Source: Warburgia ugandensis
Taxonomy: Eukaryota; Streptophyta; Magnoliopsida; Canellales; Canellaceae
Assembly: GCA_035236585.1 (NCBI GenBank)
Contig: CP141139.1
Location: forward strand, 37,023,217-37,087,216
DNA: 64,000 nucleotides
Reading direction: 5' to 3'
This document shows, in pieces, positions 24,759 through 39,100 of the stretch. Positions within the stretch are counted from its first letter, which is position 1; each line of letters begins with the position of its first letter. Below the pieces are notes generated by a model. It did not search any database, was not told the origin of the DNA, and worked only from the letters and a program-made list of their open reading frames with translations. Both the position numbers and the translations under genes were made by a program.

Positions 24759-27041
24759 TGGAGGGTTGGGAAAGAATTTGTTTCCTAGTATAGTCCATTC
24801 CTCCTTATACTCTCATTGTTTTCAAGGGCTCACTTAAGAGATAATGGACCTTGGTGTGAATTGAGCCATGCATGTGAAATTTTGGGTTGGATTAGCAATG
24901 AGTAAATTCTTAGGGAAGGAATTTACTTTAATACCTTGAATTTTTTATTTCATGATATTTAGTTATAAATGTAGTTAATTGAGATTAAGTTGTAAGAATG
25001 ATGAGGTCATATGAATGTGAGATCTTTTGCCTATAGTTCTAAACATTAGATTCCCTAGGGATCATAATACAATGGCTTAGATGTAGGAATAAAACATGTG
25101 TGAATGATGGGCCAAATGTGCCACCCTTGTCAAATAGTATAAGAAGAAAATGCCTCTTTTCTAAGGCTACAAAGTGAGACTTGGCAGTCAAGTAACAAAG
25201 GTAAGGCACCTCATTTTTAGGGTCTCAACCCCATAGTAATGAAAAAGTAAGGTGTATCGAGGGAATTTGAAGAGTTTATCAAGTGTCTATGATATATAGA
25301 AATATTCAAAAAAATATCCCTTTATTTAGTAGATTTTAGCCCAGAACTTTGCATAAATATCACTAATTAGGGTTAATTCTACATTTTGCAAGTCTAGACT
25401 ACAAATGAAAAAATAGATAAATGTGACAATTTTACCTTGAAAAAGAGCAAGTTTAGAGTCCAAGCTACATCTGGAGTCTACATGCTAAGTATGAAGTCTC
25501 AAAAGCTCAAAATGAAAATTGGGGGTCATTATCATAGTCAGAGCAGTTAAAATCCCTAAGAGGAATATTGACCTTATCCGCATAGGGCGTTTGTATCAAA
25601 AGAAAGATAACATAACTTCTCATGCATGCATGCAAGCTATCTACAACCTTGGGCTTCTAAGGAAAGCTCAAATCACATGCATTAGAATCACATACAATGA
25701 AAGCTTCTTTGGAATAAAATAAGTTAGATGATCGAGGCTCGCATGAGATACATTCCTTACACAGTCTCTCCTACTCAACCAAAAGAGGGGATCATTAAAG
25801 GGGTTGAATGAATTTCCCCCCCTTATTTCCATATTTTTATTTGAGAAAAATAATGAGAAAAATTGGGGAAAATAAAGGAGGTGAGGAGAGAGACAATTTA
25901 TGAGAAATCTATAGTTGAGAATCACCCTTACTTTTCAAGCATTAAAAGGTTTAGATCTATACTTGTTTAAGCATATCTTAAGCAACCAATGAACACTCAC
26001 TCAAACAAGGATGGGCTAATGAGAAGTTAGAGTGCAATGAAGACTAAACTAAAATACCATTGGTGAAGATTTTTTTAGTAAGCTGTCCACCTACATTTTA
26101 GTAAGAAAATGTCCACTTCAAAGCAGGTAGACATCCCACTCTCCTTGAATGCCACTGGCTAGAGAAAATAGTGGTGGGTTGGGAGGAAAAGAAGGAGAAA
26201 CCAAGAGTAAGAAAATCTCAAAAGAATCTAGGCCATCCACTCCAAGGCATTCCAATTCAATGGTGGAGAGGAAAAGAGCCCTTAAAGAAGATCATTTTGG
26301 ATAAGGAAACTGCAACAGAATCTCATCCACTCAAGTTACAGTGAAGATGATCCAATAGACAACGATATTGTATAGAAAATTCAATAACCCTAGCCACCAC
26401 CTACTCCATGAGAAATCAATGACAAACCCTAAGAAAGGAAAGATCTCCACTATCCAATTCAATCCAAAACTTTAGCTTTCTTTCATACTTTCTAAACTTA
26501 AGCACACACACCCAATGTATTACATGCCTCCTCCCTGGTAGCTTTCCATTCCCACCATCCTTCCTTTATTTTTGCCCATTCCCTTCCATCTCTTTCCTTC
26601 TCAACTTATCTTTTTTCCCCACTCACCCTTATCTCCTTCCCTTCCACCTCTATTTTCTTTCTTCTATCCTATTTCTCTTTATTTCCTTTTTTCCCACTAG
26701 CATCCTATATCACATACTTCCACTCCATTGAATCCCACATCCCCTCCTTCCCTCCTTCCTTATCCCCTTCTATTCTTCCTCTCATCTCCCTTACATCTCA
26801 ACCATCCTTTCTTCCTTTCACCCTTAAGAACCTAGTTATTCACCTCTTAGGCCTTCCACCTTAGAAAATAAATTGAGGTGAGAAAGATAGAACAAAGGAT
26901 CTCTTACCTTTCCCTAGACCTTGATTTCCACACTTTGAAGAAATAGAGGGAGAGAGATCACCCTCACCAAAGCCCTCATAGATCTATACACCCAATTCTT
27001 TGGTGAAGAGGAAAGGATCTCTCATCCATCCTCACTTCTTA
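24759..27041. other. gene-free stretch, pyrimidine-rich towards its end
   Basis: No coding region with a recognisable domain. 24760-26460 is AT-rich and unremarkable. 26520-26830 is pyrimidine-rich (CCTTCC/TTCCTT runs), like the leader and LTR segments of the Athila/Tat-like elements downstream, so it may be a remnant of a related copy. Frames at 25519-25722 (plus) and 25668-25925 (minus) are not credible genes. Confidence 0.4.
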
Positions 27042-29165
27042 TGAGTATCGAATTTTGTATAAAAATTACCCAATTAGTGGCCCATATGTTATAACTTATA
27101 GTATTAAATTAGGAATTTTAGCCAAAAATTGTAACACATGCATTTTTTGACCTAATGACTTTAAAGTTTGATATATTGTAGGTTTGAAGGCTATTTTAGG
27201 AAAAATATGTGAATAATTATATATTTTTAAAGTTTAATTAGAGTTTTTCATCTTTTATAGGAATTGTGATGGTGATCTGATAGTCGATAGCTATGGGGAT
27301 GAAAATTGAAGATCAAGATCAAAAGATCGAGTCAAGGCCTAAATGTTATTAGTCCAAAGTGAGATCAAGGATTAAGATTATCTTAAGGCAAGAAAAGGAT
27401 GGAATTGGAGAAGTCAAAGATGACTAAATTGGGGCCATGCAAAGTCCACCACCTTTTCATAGGATTCACTTAAGTCATGGAAGCCATATGAGCCATGAAG
27501 AAAGTGACAAGCTAAGGAGCCTAACCAAGCCATCAAAGCCAAGGGGGTTGAGCCATCAAGTTAAACCAAAAGAGCCCTAGAGCCAGCCATGGAGTAGAGT
27601 CAAATGAGCTCTCAAATTACGCCATCAAGCTACATGAGTTAAGCTACATGGAAGGCCAAGATTGGGGGATAATTTAAGGATATTTTCCATGACAAAATTG
27701 AGATTTTTAGGAAGATAATTTGAGGTTATTAAAGTAAAAATCCAATTGGGTAAGATGCATGTGGAACAATAGGAATAACCCACCTACATTTTTTTTTTCC
27801 CACTTCTCTCCTATCTTTTCTCTCTCTCCAGTTCATTCCGCCTTAGCCCTAAGTATATCGTAATTTCTACAAGTGGGAGATGCATCTTCCTAAGGAGGCA
27901 TCTCCCACCTTCCTAGAATCCCACCTTTCCGAACTTCTTCACTTCAACCAATCTAATTCTCCAAAGCCACATCATTCCCTACCTCTTTCTCTCTCTTTCC
28001 ACCCTTATCCTCACATCTTTTTATTTTCCATAAGCCCTTCCATGATTTGTACAAGGTGGAGACTCTCCATCCCAAAAGTAGGCATCTTCCACCTTGTCCC
28101 ACCTTGCTTACTACATCATTCCCCTCTTAGATCCCTCTTAGTTATCTAATCTCTCCTTGCCACCTCACCTCTCCCTTAGGGTTTCCTTTAGATAGTAGCA
28201 TAACATATAAAAGAGGAGTTCCACATGTTTTTCATATGGGAGAAGGGGACAACTCACCTTCCTAAGAAGGAGGTATCTCCACCTTCCTATCCTTCTCTTC
28301 AACACAATCCACCTTTCTCCCACCTTCTTCTGCTTCTCTTTTCTTTAACGCAAATCCATTGGAGCAGCCCTCTTCCTCCAGTCTTCCATGCCTCTCTCAT
28401 GCTTGATTTCTCCTTCAAATTTCAAGCTGGTCTTGTTCCTTAGTTATTTATTTGTTTGCTGTCCACTGTTGCTTTGTTGATTCTTTGATTCCATGCTTTA
28501 GTTGTTGCCTTGATTCCTTTGATTCTTTTTATTGTTTTCCTTTAGTTTATTTTTCTTGATCCTTGAATCTAAGGGCTATAACTCTCTTTAGTTGCATTTG
28601 AACATCACATGAACCATGCACACAAACCATTGGTTCTTGGGAATGGTTTTGAGGCATTTTCCTTAGAAAAATTGCTTAATCATGCTTAGGTTTACATGCT
28701 AGAGTTAAATTTCCATTCATGCATCTTATGTTAGATTAGTTTACATCTTAGTTTATGCATATAGTCATGTTCGTTCAAGCATCCTAATTATTTTGCATCA
28801 TGCATTGTTTCTAGCTTAATTCCATGCACACCACTTGTTCAATTGTTTCTATAAGTATTATATGTTTTGTTTTTCTAGTTAGATCATTATTTAGGTTTAG
28901 TTTGCATGTTAGGTTAGTTTAAGAAAGTTTCCATTTTTAGGTTTAGAAAATTCTAAGTTTATAAAGGTTCTAGTTCCATGCATTTTTGAGTTTTGATGCT
29001 AAGTCTCCATTCTTAGTTTAGGTCAGAACTACTTTCTTTGGCTAGGTTAAGTAGTTTAAGTAAAGGTCCATTAATCACACAAACTGTTCAATTGCTCATG
29101 GGATTGACCTCCATCATGTGCTTATACTATAAAGGATTCATGTGCTTTGTGAGTTAATTAAACAA
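27042..29165 (+). repeat. 5' LTR of Athila/Tat-like element Y
   Basis: Starts TGAGTATCGAATTTTGTATA. It aligns with the Y 3' LTR (55358-56633 plus 61189 to ~62350) and, in reverse, with 62356 to ~63890. Landmarks are a CT-rich patch (27960-28010), GCTATAACTC (about 28577), an ACCATGCACACAAACCATTGG block (28612) and TGCTTATACTATAA (29120). The 3' end is set by similarity and is approximate. It contains no gene: the frames at 27880-28149 and 28225-28443 are CT-rich LTR DNA. Confidence 0.7.
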
Positions 29166-29673
29166 TAAGTTTTTGACTCCATTGCTAGGAAATCACAATG
29201 GATTGGTATTAGATCTTAATTTAGATTATTTACCTCTAATCTAGGTTTAGGTTGCATTAGATTAGGATTTTTCATCATTTTTTGAATTTATTGCTAATTC
29301 CTCATAATTGGCCATATTTTGTTTGATTTTGTGCAAGGGGAAATTGGCAAAGGATCAGGGCCAATCATGTGGGCCAAACCTTTATTACCCTATATTAGGG
29401 TTTTATTGCTTTCTTATATTATAGTTTTGACTGAAACCTGTAGTGAGGCCCATTGTATTTTACACTTTATTATTCAATTTTAAATGGATTGTATTAATAT
29501 AGGCAAGTGTGGGGCATGATCACCTACACTTGACTGTCATAAAAACCCCCACTGTAAGTATCTCTCACTTTTTTTCTTTTTTATTTTTTTTTTAATTTTT
29601 AATTTTCTACTTTAGTTGCATTTAGTTTAGTCTTCCACCTTTGATGGTAGTGCAACTCATATAGATTAGGATC
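29166..29673 (+). other. sequence between the Y 5' LTR and the X insertion
   Basis: About 500 bp of AT-rich DNA without an ORF. It is either the end of the Y LTR or the Y leader, as no second copy is available to decide. It ends at the ATTCA target duplication of element X. Confidence 0.4.
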
Positions 29674-29678
29674 ATTCA
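29674..29678. repeat. target-site duplication ATTCA, left copy of element X
   Basis: ATTCA directly precedes the LTR start TGTTAAATG and recurs at 50884-50888 after the 3' LTR. Confidence 0.6.
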
Positions 29679-31615
29679 TGTTAAATGTTCAGTTTTGGGT
29701 AAAATACCCTTAATTTAGTAACAGGATAGATCATCTAATTGATTAGTTTTCAAATTTAGACAAAATATACATTTTTGCTCCAATTGACCATCTAACCATT
29801 GATTTATAACATTTAATAGCTAGATCATCATTAGTGCTAATTAGATATATAAAGCATTGTTCAGATGATTCTAATTCAGTTTATATGTTGGAGATCAATC
29901 AGATTGAAAAGTGGATGGTTTGGATTGAGCTGATAAGCACTTAATCATCTTCATCCTACAAGGCAAGATGGACCCAGGAGTAAAGGATACATGAAGAAGA
30001 ATTCTAATGTGATCCTAATAAAGAACCAAGAAAGGAGGGAAAGAGACATGTCATAATCAAAGAAAGAGACAAGTTGCATAAGAAGATTGCATGGACTATA
30101 TAACAAAGAGGAGACAGTTTGGAAAGAGGAGGAAAAATAAAAGATAGAGAGAGACCCATCATGGAACCATTCTCTCACCATTCTATTCTTCTTCTCCTCA
30201 ATCTATCTCTCCCCTCATATTTTCTCTTTCTAGCTCTCGCTTTCTCCTTATCAACCTAGCCGCAGGCTCCATCTCCTTACCTATCTATCTCGTTCTCACT
30301 CTCTCTCTGCTTCCAATAGAAATTAGTCTTTCCCTTAGTCCATGTTCCCTTTCCCTCTCACAATTGCCCTCTGTTCTATCTTCCCCTACCTCTAGCTCTC
30401 TCTCTTTCCCTTTTGCTCCCCCTATCCGTGCCCACTCTAGCCTGTCTTCCTATCTCTCTCTGTTTCTCTATTCTCGCTTCTTTTATCTTTCACTTGCATA
30501 TCTCTCATTTAGTCTTTCTCTCAATGTCTCTTCTCATCATGAAAACCCAACCTGCACCCATCATTGTTCTCAGCATCTTTGTATTTCACTGTGTTCACCT
30601 TCAATTTTCCATATGTTTCCAGTCAATCACTATCGTAGTCTATCATTACTATCTCTTTGCTACTTCCTTTCCAATCATCTCTCTACCAAGTATCCATCGC
30701 CGTCAGGTTTCCCATTGTCATTACCATATTCCTCTCGTCTTCCATTCATGTTTAATCTCTGTCTTGAGCCATGTTCCCTCTTCTGTTCCCTCAGTGGTTT
30801 TCAATTTCTTCCATTGTTTTTGTTTCAATCACCATAAATTTGCATCCAACCCTTCTTCCAATTTAGTTTTATCATCCTTTTACATTCTAACCAAATCATA
30901 TGCTAGTCCGTGTTCATCACCAATTTACTTTAGTTTTTCACTGAATTCTCACCAAATTCTTTCATTTTTGTAAGTATCCATTCATTTAAGCAAAACCCAA
31001 ATTGGGTTTTTCTTCAAATTCCCCAACTCCTCACCCATTTTACATTTTAAACAACATAGGGAGCTGTTTGAAACAATTCTTACATTTTTTTGCTTCTCTA
31101 GGTTATAGGATGAAGAAGAATAAGGAATTTTCATAAAAAATTACATTTTTTCCCTTACCTCAAATTTCTTAATTCCTTATACATCTAAGTTTTGTCTTTT
31201 CCCTAATTTATCTTTCCTCTTATTCTTATTTTACATTATCTCTATTCTATTTTATTATCAAATTAATTAAGGAATAAAGTAATTCAATCTTGTTTAATTA
31301 AAGCATAATCGAATCAATGGTTTAGCTTTAATCAACAGGATCACTTTATTTCCTTAGCATTTTCTTATCAGATTTCAAATCAATTCTTAGATCTTCTTCA
31401 CCTTAGGACAATTTTCCTAGTTGTTCCATTAGTATCTTCAATCTAAAATCTAGAAATTTGATTTGAGTAAAATGTAAATGGTCTGACTCTTGTACGAGAA
31501 GATTTTATCTAGGACCACACTGTGAGCAACCCTAACTCCTTAAAATTTCTAAATTAAATTTGTATATTAAGAATAATTTTTCATTATTTGGTCGTACAAG
31601 TGCATATAGATACCA
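29679..31615 (+). repeat. 5' LTR of element X
   Basis: Starts TGTTAAATGTTCAG and ends near ATAGATACCA. It aligns with 48496-50883 and with the solo LTR at 56639-61183. It is shorter than the 3' LTR, mostly because its last part is smaller. The two long frames at 30364-30973 (157 and 186 codons) are Ser/Leu/Pro-rich readings of CT-rich LTR DNA, not genes. Confidence 0.75.
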
Positions 31616-32258
31616 TACTTTATATCTGTTGCATTTTAGGATTTGCATTAGTATATTATTTTTAATATATTTTTAGGGCACATTTATTGCTTCAAGGTGA
31701 TTTATAAGTTGATCGAACTGCCATGAAGTTTGGAAATTAATTAGTAAGGGCACCAACCCCACAAGATCAAGGGTAGATTTAATCAGCACCTCTTGGCCTA
31801 CCTAGGATAATTACCATAAGAGAGTAACCCAGCCTTGCAAATTAATTTAAAATTAATTAAAAGAGACCTTTATGGGTCATCATATGCTTGTAGGACCCTC
31901 TTAGAAGGACACGATCTATTATCACTCCAATGGCTTCTAAACACTATGGTTATAGTGGGTGTCTTAAAATCTAAGTAATCTTTTGACACCTTCCGCTAAT
32001 GTTGGTTGAGCTCTAGATGCCTCATAATACAAAGATTGTATTAACCACTTTAGAGAAGAACCCAATGATAAGTAGTAGTCAAATTTGAAAGAGAGGATGA
32101 GCATTATATTAGGCTAACCTAAAAGCATCTCCCTCACAAAAATTCAAGAAAATTAAAATATTTCTTCTTGTTAAATTTATGGATTATATGATTTTGTCAT
32201 TTGCTTCTACATCATGCTAGGCATTTAAGTTGCATTATTTAGGGTAGTTTTTTTCTAG

Positions 32259-32259
<1 letters not shown>

Positions 32260-32337
<78 letters not shown>
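32260..32337. repeat. (AC)n microsatellite
   Basis: AC run of 39 units in the leader of element X, just before gag. Confidence 0.98.
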
Positions 32338-32340
<3 letters not shown>

Positions 32341-32589
32341 AAAAAGTAAAATAAACAAAAAGAGAGATCTTTCATTGTATACATATTTGGATAAGCGATA
32401 AAATTGGGAGGTTAGTCAAGTACGACTAAAAAGACATGCAATCAGATTAGTTGCCATCAATGATTGATCAACAATTAAGGGGTAACTCACCATGTTGTAG
32501 TATTAGAGGTGATCAAGGTTCTCCACTCATCATCAATGAGGATCCAGATGATGAATAGAAACCTCCACTAAGGAGGAATAATCATCCAC

Positions 32590-33700
32590 AATTGCAAAGA
32601 GATTGGAGGAGTGGAAATAGAGAGTGGGACCAACAGAGTGATCATGGGGACAATGACTTTTATCAAAATCTCTATGGAAGAACTTTAAGAGATTACCTTC
32701 AACCTACATGCACCAGCACACCATCTTATGTCATTCTTCCTCAGAATGCTAGTGCATTAGAATTGAAAATGAGAGTAATACAACTACTTTCCCAATTATA
32801 TTTATTAGGCAATGAAAGTCCTTACCTGCACCTTAAAGAGTTTAATGAGTAATGTAGTACCCATCAATCACAAAATATTGGTTTAGATACTATAAGACTT
32901 AAGCTATTTCCTTTTTATTTAAACAAAAAAGCAAAAATGTAGTTTAATGCACTATCAGAAGGTTCCATAAGGAGTTGGAATGAAATGATTAGGGAATTCT
33001 TAAGAAATTTTTTCTCTGCACATAAAAACAAATACACTTCGCCGATAATGAACTTTACCTAGAAGGATAAAGAGTCATATTATTAATGCTGGGAAAGGTT
33101 CAAATATCTATTACTCAAATGCCTGGATCATGGATATGAACCATGATGCATTATCAGCTTCTTTTATGAAGGACTTAATTCTAACATGTACCAGTTTGTA
33201 GAGAAGATGTGTAATGAAAACTTTCTAAATAAACAACCAGATGAGGTGGAAGAGTATTTAGAATGGTTAGATGAAAGAGCACAAACATGGGCTGATTCAG
33301 AAAGAGTAGAACATCTAGATAAACCTAAGCCCACTACCACATCTGCTAGGGGAGGCATGTATGCCATGTTTGAAAAAGATGAACTTAATGCCAAAGTAGC
33401 ATCCCTAGCCCAAAAATTAGAGGTCATAGAAATGGAGAAGAATATCTCTAAAAAGGATGAACAAGTATGTAGCATCTATGAAAGTACCACACATCTTACT
33501 TAGGAATGTCCTACCATTCCAGCATTTCCAGAGGTACTTCATGATCATGCTAATGCTTTGAGTACATATAAAAGGCCTTTCTCCTCCTACCTAGAGACAT
33601 ATAATCCCAATTGGAGAAGCCACCCTAATTTCAATTGGAGAAATGGATCCACTACTAATGTCTCACAACCAGGGCCATACCAACCTCACTAACAAAACTA
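32590..33700 (+). mobile_element. gag remnant of element X
   Basis: Capsid-protein gene fossil. Recognisable Athila/Tat gag wording includes GRTLRDYLQPTCTSTPS, then an IQLL..LY.LGNESPYLHLKEF block, and later FVEKMCNENFLNKQPDEVEEYLEWLDE and RAQTW. These correspond to the retrotransposon-gag domain and its following helix. The later part (33600-33720) is rich in Asn/Trp/Gly/Tyr, as is common after the gag domain. It is broken in several places. A minus-strand frame at 33164-33475 is a shadow. Confidence 0.75.
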
Positions 33701-34249
33701 AGGATTTCTTATGCTATCCCCATACCAAACTCATCTACCCCCTTATTCCTAGACCTTACTTGTGTTAATCCAAAAGGCTTATAAAGGATAATATACATCA
33801 ACTTATCCAAAACTAGGAGAGGAAAACTTCTCAATTAGAAGTCAAACTACAACAAACCAATGAGTCTATGGATGAAATGAAAAATATGATCAGTCAAATG
33901 ATGCAAAATATGAATAAACGAAAGTTTCCAACTCAACCACAAGCAAACCTTAAGGGTGTGCATGCAGTTGGCAATAATGTACCTAATGCATCATCAAGCT
34001 CTATCATGAAATAGACCAAGATTGTCACCATTCTTAGGAGTGGTAAAATAATTGATAAAGATGAGCCCCAAAAGATTGATAAGGTAGACAAACCCACTAA
34101 AAATAAAGAAAAATCTAAAGAAATGGACCCACTCCATCTGTTGAACCATGTCCTATCCCTGCTCCATTCCCTCAAAGGTTGCATCATGTCATAAAGAGTA
34201 CCACTGATGATGAGATTATGGAGATATTTAAGCAAGTCAAGATCAACAT

Positions 34250-35210
34250 ATTAATCTTAGACGCAATAAAGTAAATTCCATCATATGCAAAAATTTTAAA
34301 GGATTTATGCACAATCAAAAGGAAATTGAATGTGCAAAAGAAGGAATTTGTGATTGAACAAGTAAGTTCAATTTTTCATCACCATACACCCCAAAAATAC
34401 AAGGATCTAGGTTATCCCACTCTTACTTGTATCATTGGCAACCATAAGATTAACCAGGCTTAATAGATCTTGGATCCAGTGTTAATCTGTTACCATACAC
34501 AATCTATGTTTGGCTAGGACTAGGAGATCTCAAGACAATATTGATAGATCAGTACTAATACCGAGGGGCATAATAGAAGATATGTTAGTCCAAATAGAGC
34601 AATTCTTTTTCCTAGCCAATTTCTTAGTCTTGGACACATAGTTAGTACTGAATGAGCAGCAAGAAGCTCTTATCATCCTTTGATGTCCATTTTTGGCTAC
34701 ATTTAATGCCTTAATAAACTACAAAAATGTTGTATTGAAGCTTTCATCCAGCAACATGACACTAGAATTGAACATCTTTGATATTTGTAAGCAACTAGGA
34801 GAAATTTCAAATGACTCGTACTTTGTTAATATGATAAATTCATTTATGCAAGATCATTTCATAGCCTCTTCCTTGTCAGACCCACTTGAGGCCTGTTTGG
34901 CCTTCTTCAATGTATTTAATGAGGATGTATTAATAGAGGAAGTTAATTCCCTCCTTGATTCTATGCCCCTTATGGACATAGAAAGATGGAAACTTGATTT
35001 CAAGGAACTTCCATTGAGGGAGTCCACTGCCAATCCATCCTCACTTGAACCTCCTAAGCTAGATTTGAAACCACTACCTTTTGAACTCAAATATGCCTAT
35101 TTAGGAGATAAAGAAAATTTTCCTATTATAATTGCCTCTCAATTGCAAAAATCTCAAGAGGAACAATTGATCAAAGCCCTTCAGGAACATAAAAGTGCAA
35201 TAAGATGAAC
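34250..35210 (+). mobile_element. protease/linker region of element X
   Basis: The stretch between gag and RT. A 171-codon frame (34693-35208) contains the pre-RT linker usual in Athila/Tat elements: ERWKLDFKELP, then PKLDLKPLPFELKYAYLGD and a FPIIIASQL..SQEEQLIKALQEHK block. The protease proper should lie in 34380-34680, but its active-site motif was not clearly recognised. Confidence 0.7.
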
Positions 35211-35269
35211 TCTAGTGGACATTAAAGGTATTAGCCCTTTAATATGCATCCATTGAATCTACTTAGAGG

Positions 35270-36110
35270 ATGATGTTAAACCATGTTGTGGTTCGAATAG
35301 AAGCCCTTAAATTGCTTGATGTGGGAATCCTTTATCCCATAAGTTATAGAAAGTGGGTGAGTCCAACTCACGTAGTTCTGAACAAGTCTGGAGTGACAAT
35401 GATCACTACTACTAAGAATGAATTAATTTCTATTGGAGTTACCACTGGTTGGCATATGTGCATTGACTATAAAAAATTGAATGCTACCACTTTTACATGT
35501 CCTTTTGGCACTTTTGCTTACAAAAGAATGCCATTAGAATTATGTAATGATCCTTCCACATTTCTACTCTATATCTTGAGCATTTTTAGTGATATGGTAG
35601 AGAGAATCTTAGAGGTTTTCATGAGCAACTTTTCTATTTTTGCTGATTCCTTTGATACATGCCTTGAAATTCTAAGAAAAGTCTTAAGTCACTATGAAGA
35701 AAAGAACCTAATGCTTAAATGGGAGAAGTGCCATTTCATGATTTCGAAGGAAATTGTCCTTGGCCACATAGTGTCATCCAAAGGTATAGAGGTAAATAGA
35801 GCCAAAATTAATTTAATTACCAATCTACCCATTCCTAAACTTGTTAGGGTCATTTGTTCATTCCTAGGTCATGTAGGATTCCATAGGATGTTCATTAAAA
35901 ATTTTAGTTCCATATCCAAACCATTGTGTCACCTCCTTACAAAGGATACCCCTTTTGAGTGGATTGTTGATTATCAGGAAGCTTTTATAAAGTTGAAAGA
36001 CAAGTTAACCATTGCACCTATAATGCAATCACTTGATTAGAGTCTACCCTTTGAAATCATGTGTGATGCTAGTAATTATGTTGTAAAGCCATATATCATC
36101 TACATGCAAG
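35270..36110 (+). mobile_element. reverse-transcriptase fossil of element X
   Basis: RT domain of Athila/Tat type. Readable blocks are EALKLLDVGILYPIS, KWVSPTHVV, TTGWHMCIDYKKLNATT, FTCPFGTFAYKRMPLELCN, IFSDMVERILEVF, ILGHIVSSKGIEV-like wording, CSFLGHVGFHRMFIKNFS and PLCHLLTKDTPF. The start of RNase H (EIMCDASNYV) follows just before the insertion at 36112. It is shorter than the usual domain and not functional. Confidence 0.85.
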
Positions 36111-36111
36111 T

Positions 36112-39100
36112 AGGTATCACACATGTGTCCTAAGATTAGGGTAAAAAGGTAATTTACTCATTGATTCCTTAAAAAAATTGTGAAACAGGGTAAGTAAGGT
36201 TGAATTGAGTAGTGGGCCCTACATGATTAAAGGTCTCCATCGGGCTCGAATTCAAGTGAATTGAAAACCCTAACCTTGTTGAATTATATATCCTACTAGG
36301 AATTTAATGATTTGAAACTCCACTTTAAATTCATGGAAAATTTTGAGCAATTTAGCTTTAAAATAAATTTTTTATCAGAAGTCAAGTAACTATAAAAAAA
36401 ATAAAAAATTTAAAGATTAAAAACATTGAAATTTGATGATGAAAGTTGATTATTGGATTGTGCTCAATGAGAGCTTTCCAATGACACTAAGAACATGTGA
36501 AGCAGAGACCAAGACTCAAAATTCCACAATTTCGACAAATGAAAGGTGGTCCAAATTGATAATGGCACCCCTTGCGCTAACTCTTCTGCATAGTGTCATA
36601 GGGAAGCTAGTTGACACATGGGAGTTAGACTCGCTACGTGAACTTAAGTCCCTAGCCTCATGTGTCTGCAACAAGAGAAACAGGAGAAAGCCATCACCCG
36701 ATGCCTTCCCCCCTTCACTTCTCCTTCTCCCCCACCTGCACCAACTAACCAGAAGGAAAACCAATGACCCTTTTCTTTGGCAAGACCTGAAGACAATGCC
36801 TTTCTCTCCATAGGTCATCACTATCTCCCATCTCTTTCTTTGGTGATAGGAAATCAACGTTGATGAGGAAGACCTCACCCTGCCATTGTCTCTCTATTCC
36901 TCTCCTCCTCCTTAAGGGTTAATGATCAATGCCAAAATCTGGCTTGTAAGAAGATCCAATGACGACGACTAGGAACACACAGGTAAGTCTTTTCTTCTTT
37001 TCATTTTCCCTTTATATTCTTTTCCTTTTTCCCTCCCAGCCATTTGAAACAACCATTCCCATTATTGTCACCATTTTTTGCGTGATGGGAATGGTGAGAA
37101 AATTGACTAGTTGAAAAACATAGTCAGTATAATAGAATTTGATCAATGATCAAAACCATCATTTCATTCCTTAGATGAATACAAATAAAATGCCTCTAGT
37201 TTCATGAAATCCATCAAGTAACGATGCTGAAAATTGAGAAAAACTAAAAAACCAGTGACTTCAAAAAGTTAGACAAAATGTGGCCAAAAACATAAGATTT
37301 TGGCATAAATTGTGGAGAAAAACTATATAAGACTCAAGTTCATGAAACTACACCAAATTTGTATAATTTGGTGTAGTTTTCATGTTATGTATGTAGTCGG
37401 TGATGACCGAAATCCAGTCACCTTCTCCGACGAAGGTGAACTTTCTCAACGAACCCCTAAAAATTGGGAAAAATGCAATTTTTGTGATTAATATAAATCA
37501 CACTTGATCTTTTCATTCATAAAGGTGGATAATTGATCAGGAATCAATTAGTCCTTGAATTTTTAATAAAAACCTGGTAGTGCATAGAAAAAACTAAGGT
37601 CTTAGCATTCGATTGTTAAAAATACGATTGGAAGGTAAATCTAAGAAAAATGTGACTTCAATTAAACATCAGTAATGAATTATGACAAAAATTATAGACC
37701 AATTATGGATTATTTGATGGAAGATCCAATTTGACCTTCAAAAACTTGATCGGTGATAATCGAAGGTTAGGAAAGGTGATGAGACCATGGATTATGGTTA
37801 AAATCATTGAATTGCTAAATAACTTACCTTCAATGATGGAAATTGAAACCTCTAGATATACGTACTCAATTTAGACTATCAATAAGAGATCAATGGTAGA
37901 TCATAGTACATAACAACCAATTGATGTCCTCACCATCAATTTAGATGTCAGAGGTTAGATTAATGACATATGAATAGAGATCTTGAAGTGATTATATTAA
38001 ATTGCTTGGGATTCAAAAATTTACTTAGGACTTGTATTCTTAACAACAGGTTTTGAATGCATTTTGAATGACATTGGTAATTGAATTGTGTTAATATGTT
38101 TACTTAAAACTAATAGTATGAATGTGTAGAATAAATAGATTATCATGTTGGCTGAATGGATGATACAGATTGCAATTATTTATCGAGATTGTCTTATGAT
38201 ATTCTGATTAACTATGCTTAGCTGATATGACGATGCAAATTATGATAAAATGGTCAATCCCAAGATAGTAAGCCCTAAGGGTTGCCTAGTACGCTATGAT
38301 GATGCCTTCTAATATGGTAAACCTTGAGGGAAAGGGCTACTTGGTTGATTGCAACTAAGGTGAAGCTACCCAAGATGATAAACCCTAAGGAATGGATTGT
38401 TGGTTATTGAGCCTCCCAAGATGAAAGTGCTACCTAGTTCTTTGGAATCACTATGGAGCCACCCAAAGTGGTAAACCCTGAGGGATGAGCTGCCAGGTAT
38501 TGAGCCTCCCAAGATGGTAAAACCTGAGGGAAAGGGTTGCCTGGTCTTTTAGGATCATCGTAGAGCTGCCCAAGATGGTAAACCCTAAGGGATGAGGTGG
38601 TAGACTTGAGGCTCCCAAGATGATCAACCCTGAGGGAAATGGCTACGTGGTTGATTGCACCTAAGGTCACCCAAGATGGTAAATCTTGAGGGGACTTGAC
38701 ATTGGAGCCACCCAAGATGGTGAAATCTAAGGGAAAGGGCCGCATGGTTCTTCAAAATCATGGTGGAGCTACCCAAGATGGTAAACCCTAAGAGTCTAGT
38801 TGCCTTATGTATGATACTCATAGTGATCCACCCAAGATGATAAACCTTGAGGGAGATGACTACTTGATAAATGTGATAATATCATACTTGTTTATTATTG
38901 CTAAGGAAATAATCAAATGAAATGCATTCATGTATGGTTTTATCTAAATTCTATGCTTATTGTTTTACTATTTGAATTTGAAATAAAGTTCATAACTCCA
39001 TTACTCATCTATTGAAATGAAAATAAATGCCTTATGGTTGGACATGAATGGGGAGTTGGTATTGTATGGGTTTATTTGTATGCTTCGAATGTCCCTTAGT

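Noticed and set aside
30364-30973. Two long overlapping plus-strand ORFs (157 and 186 codons), hydrophobic and Ser/Leu-rich
   Set aside because: They are readings of CT-rich LTR DNA. The corresponding frames in the other LTR (49489-49918) differ in length and frame, and no domain is visible.
34854-35090. Minus-strand Ser-rich ORF
   Set aside because: Shadow of the retroelement frame on the plus strand.
38258-38862. CRISPR-like regularly spaced repeat
   Set aside because: Units are degenerate and spacing is irregular; the array lies inside plant LTRs and is duplicated with them.
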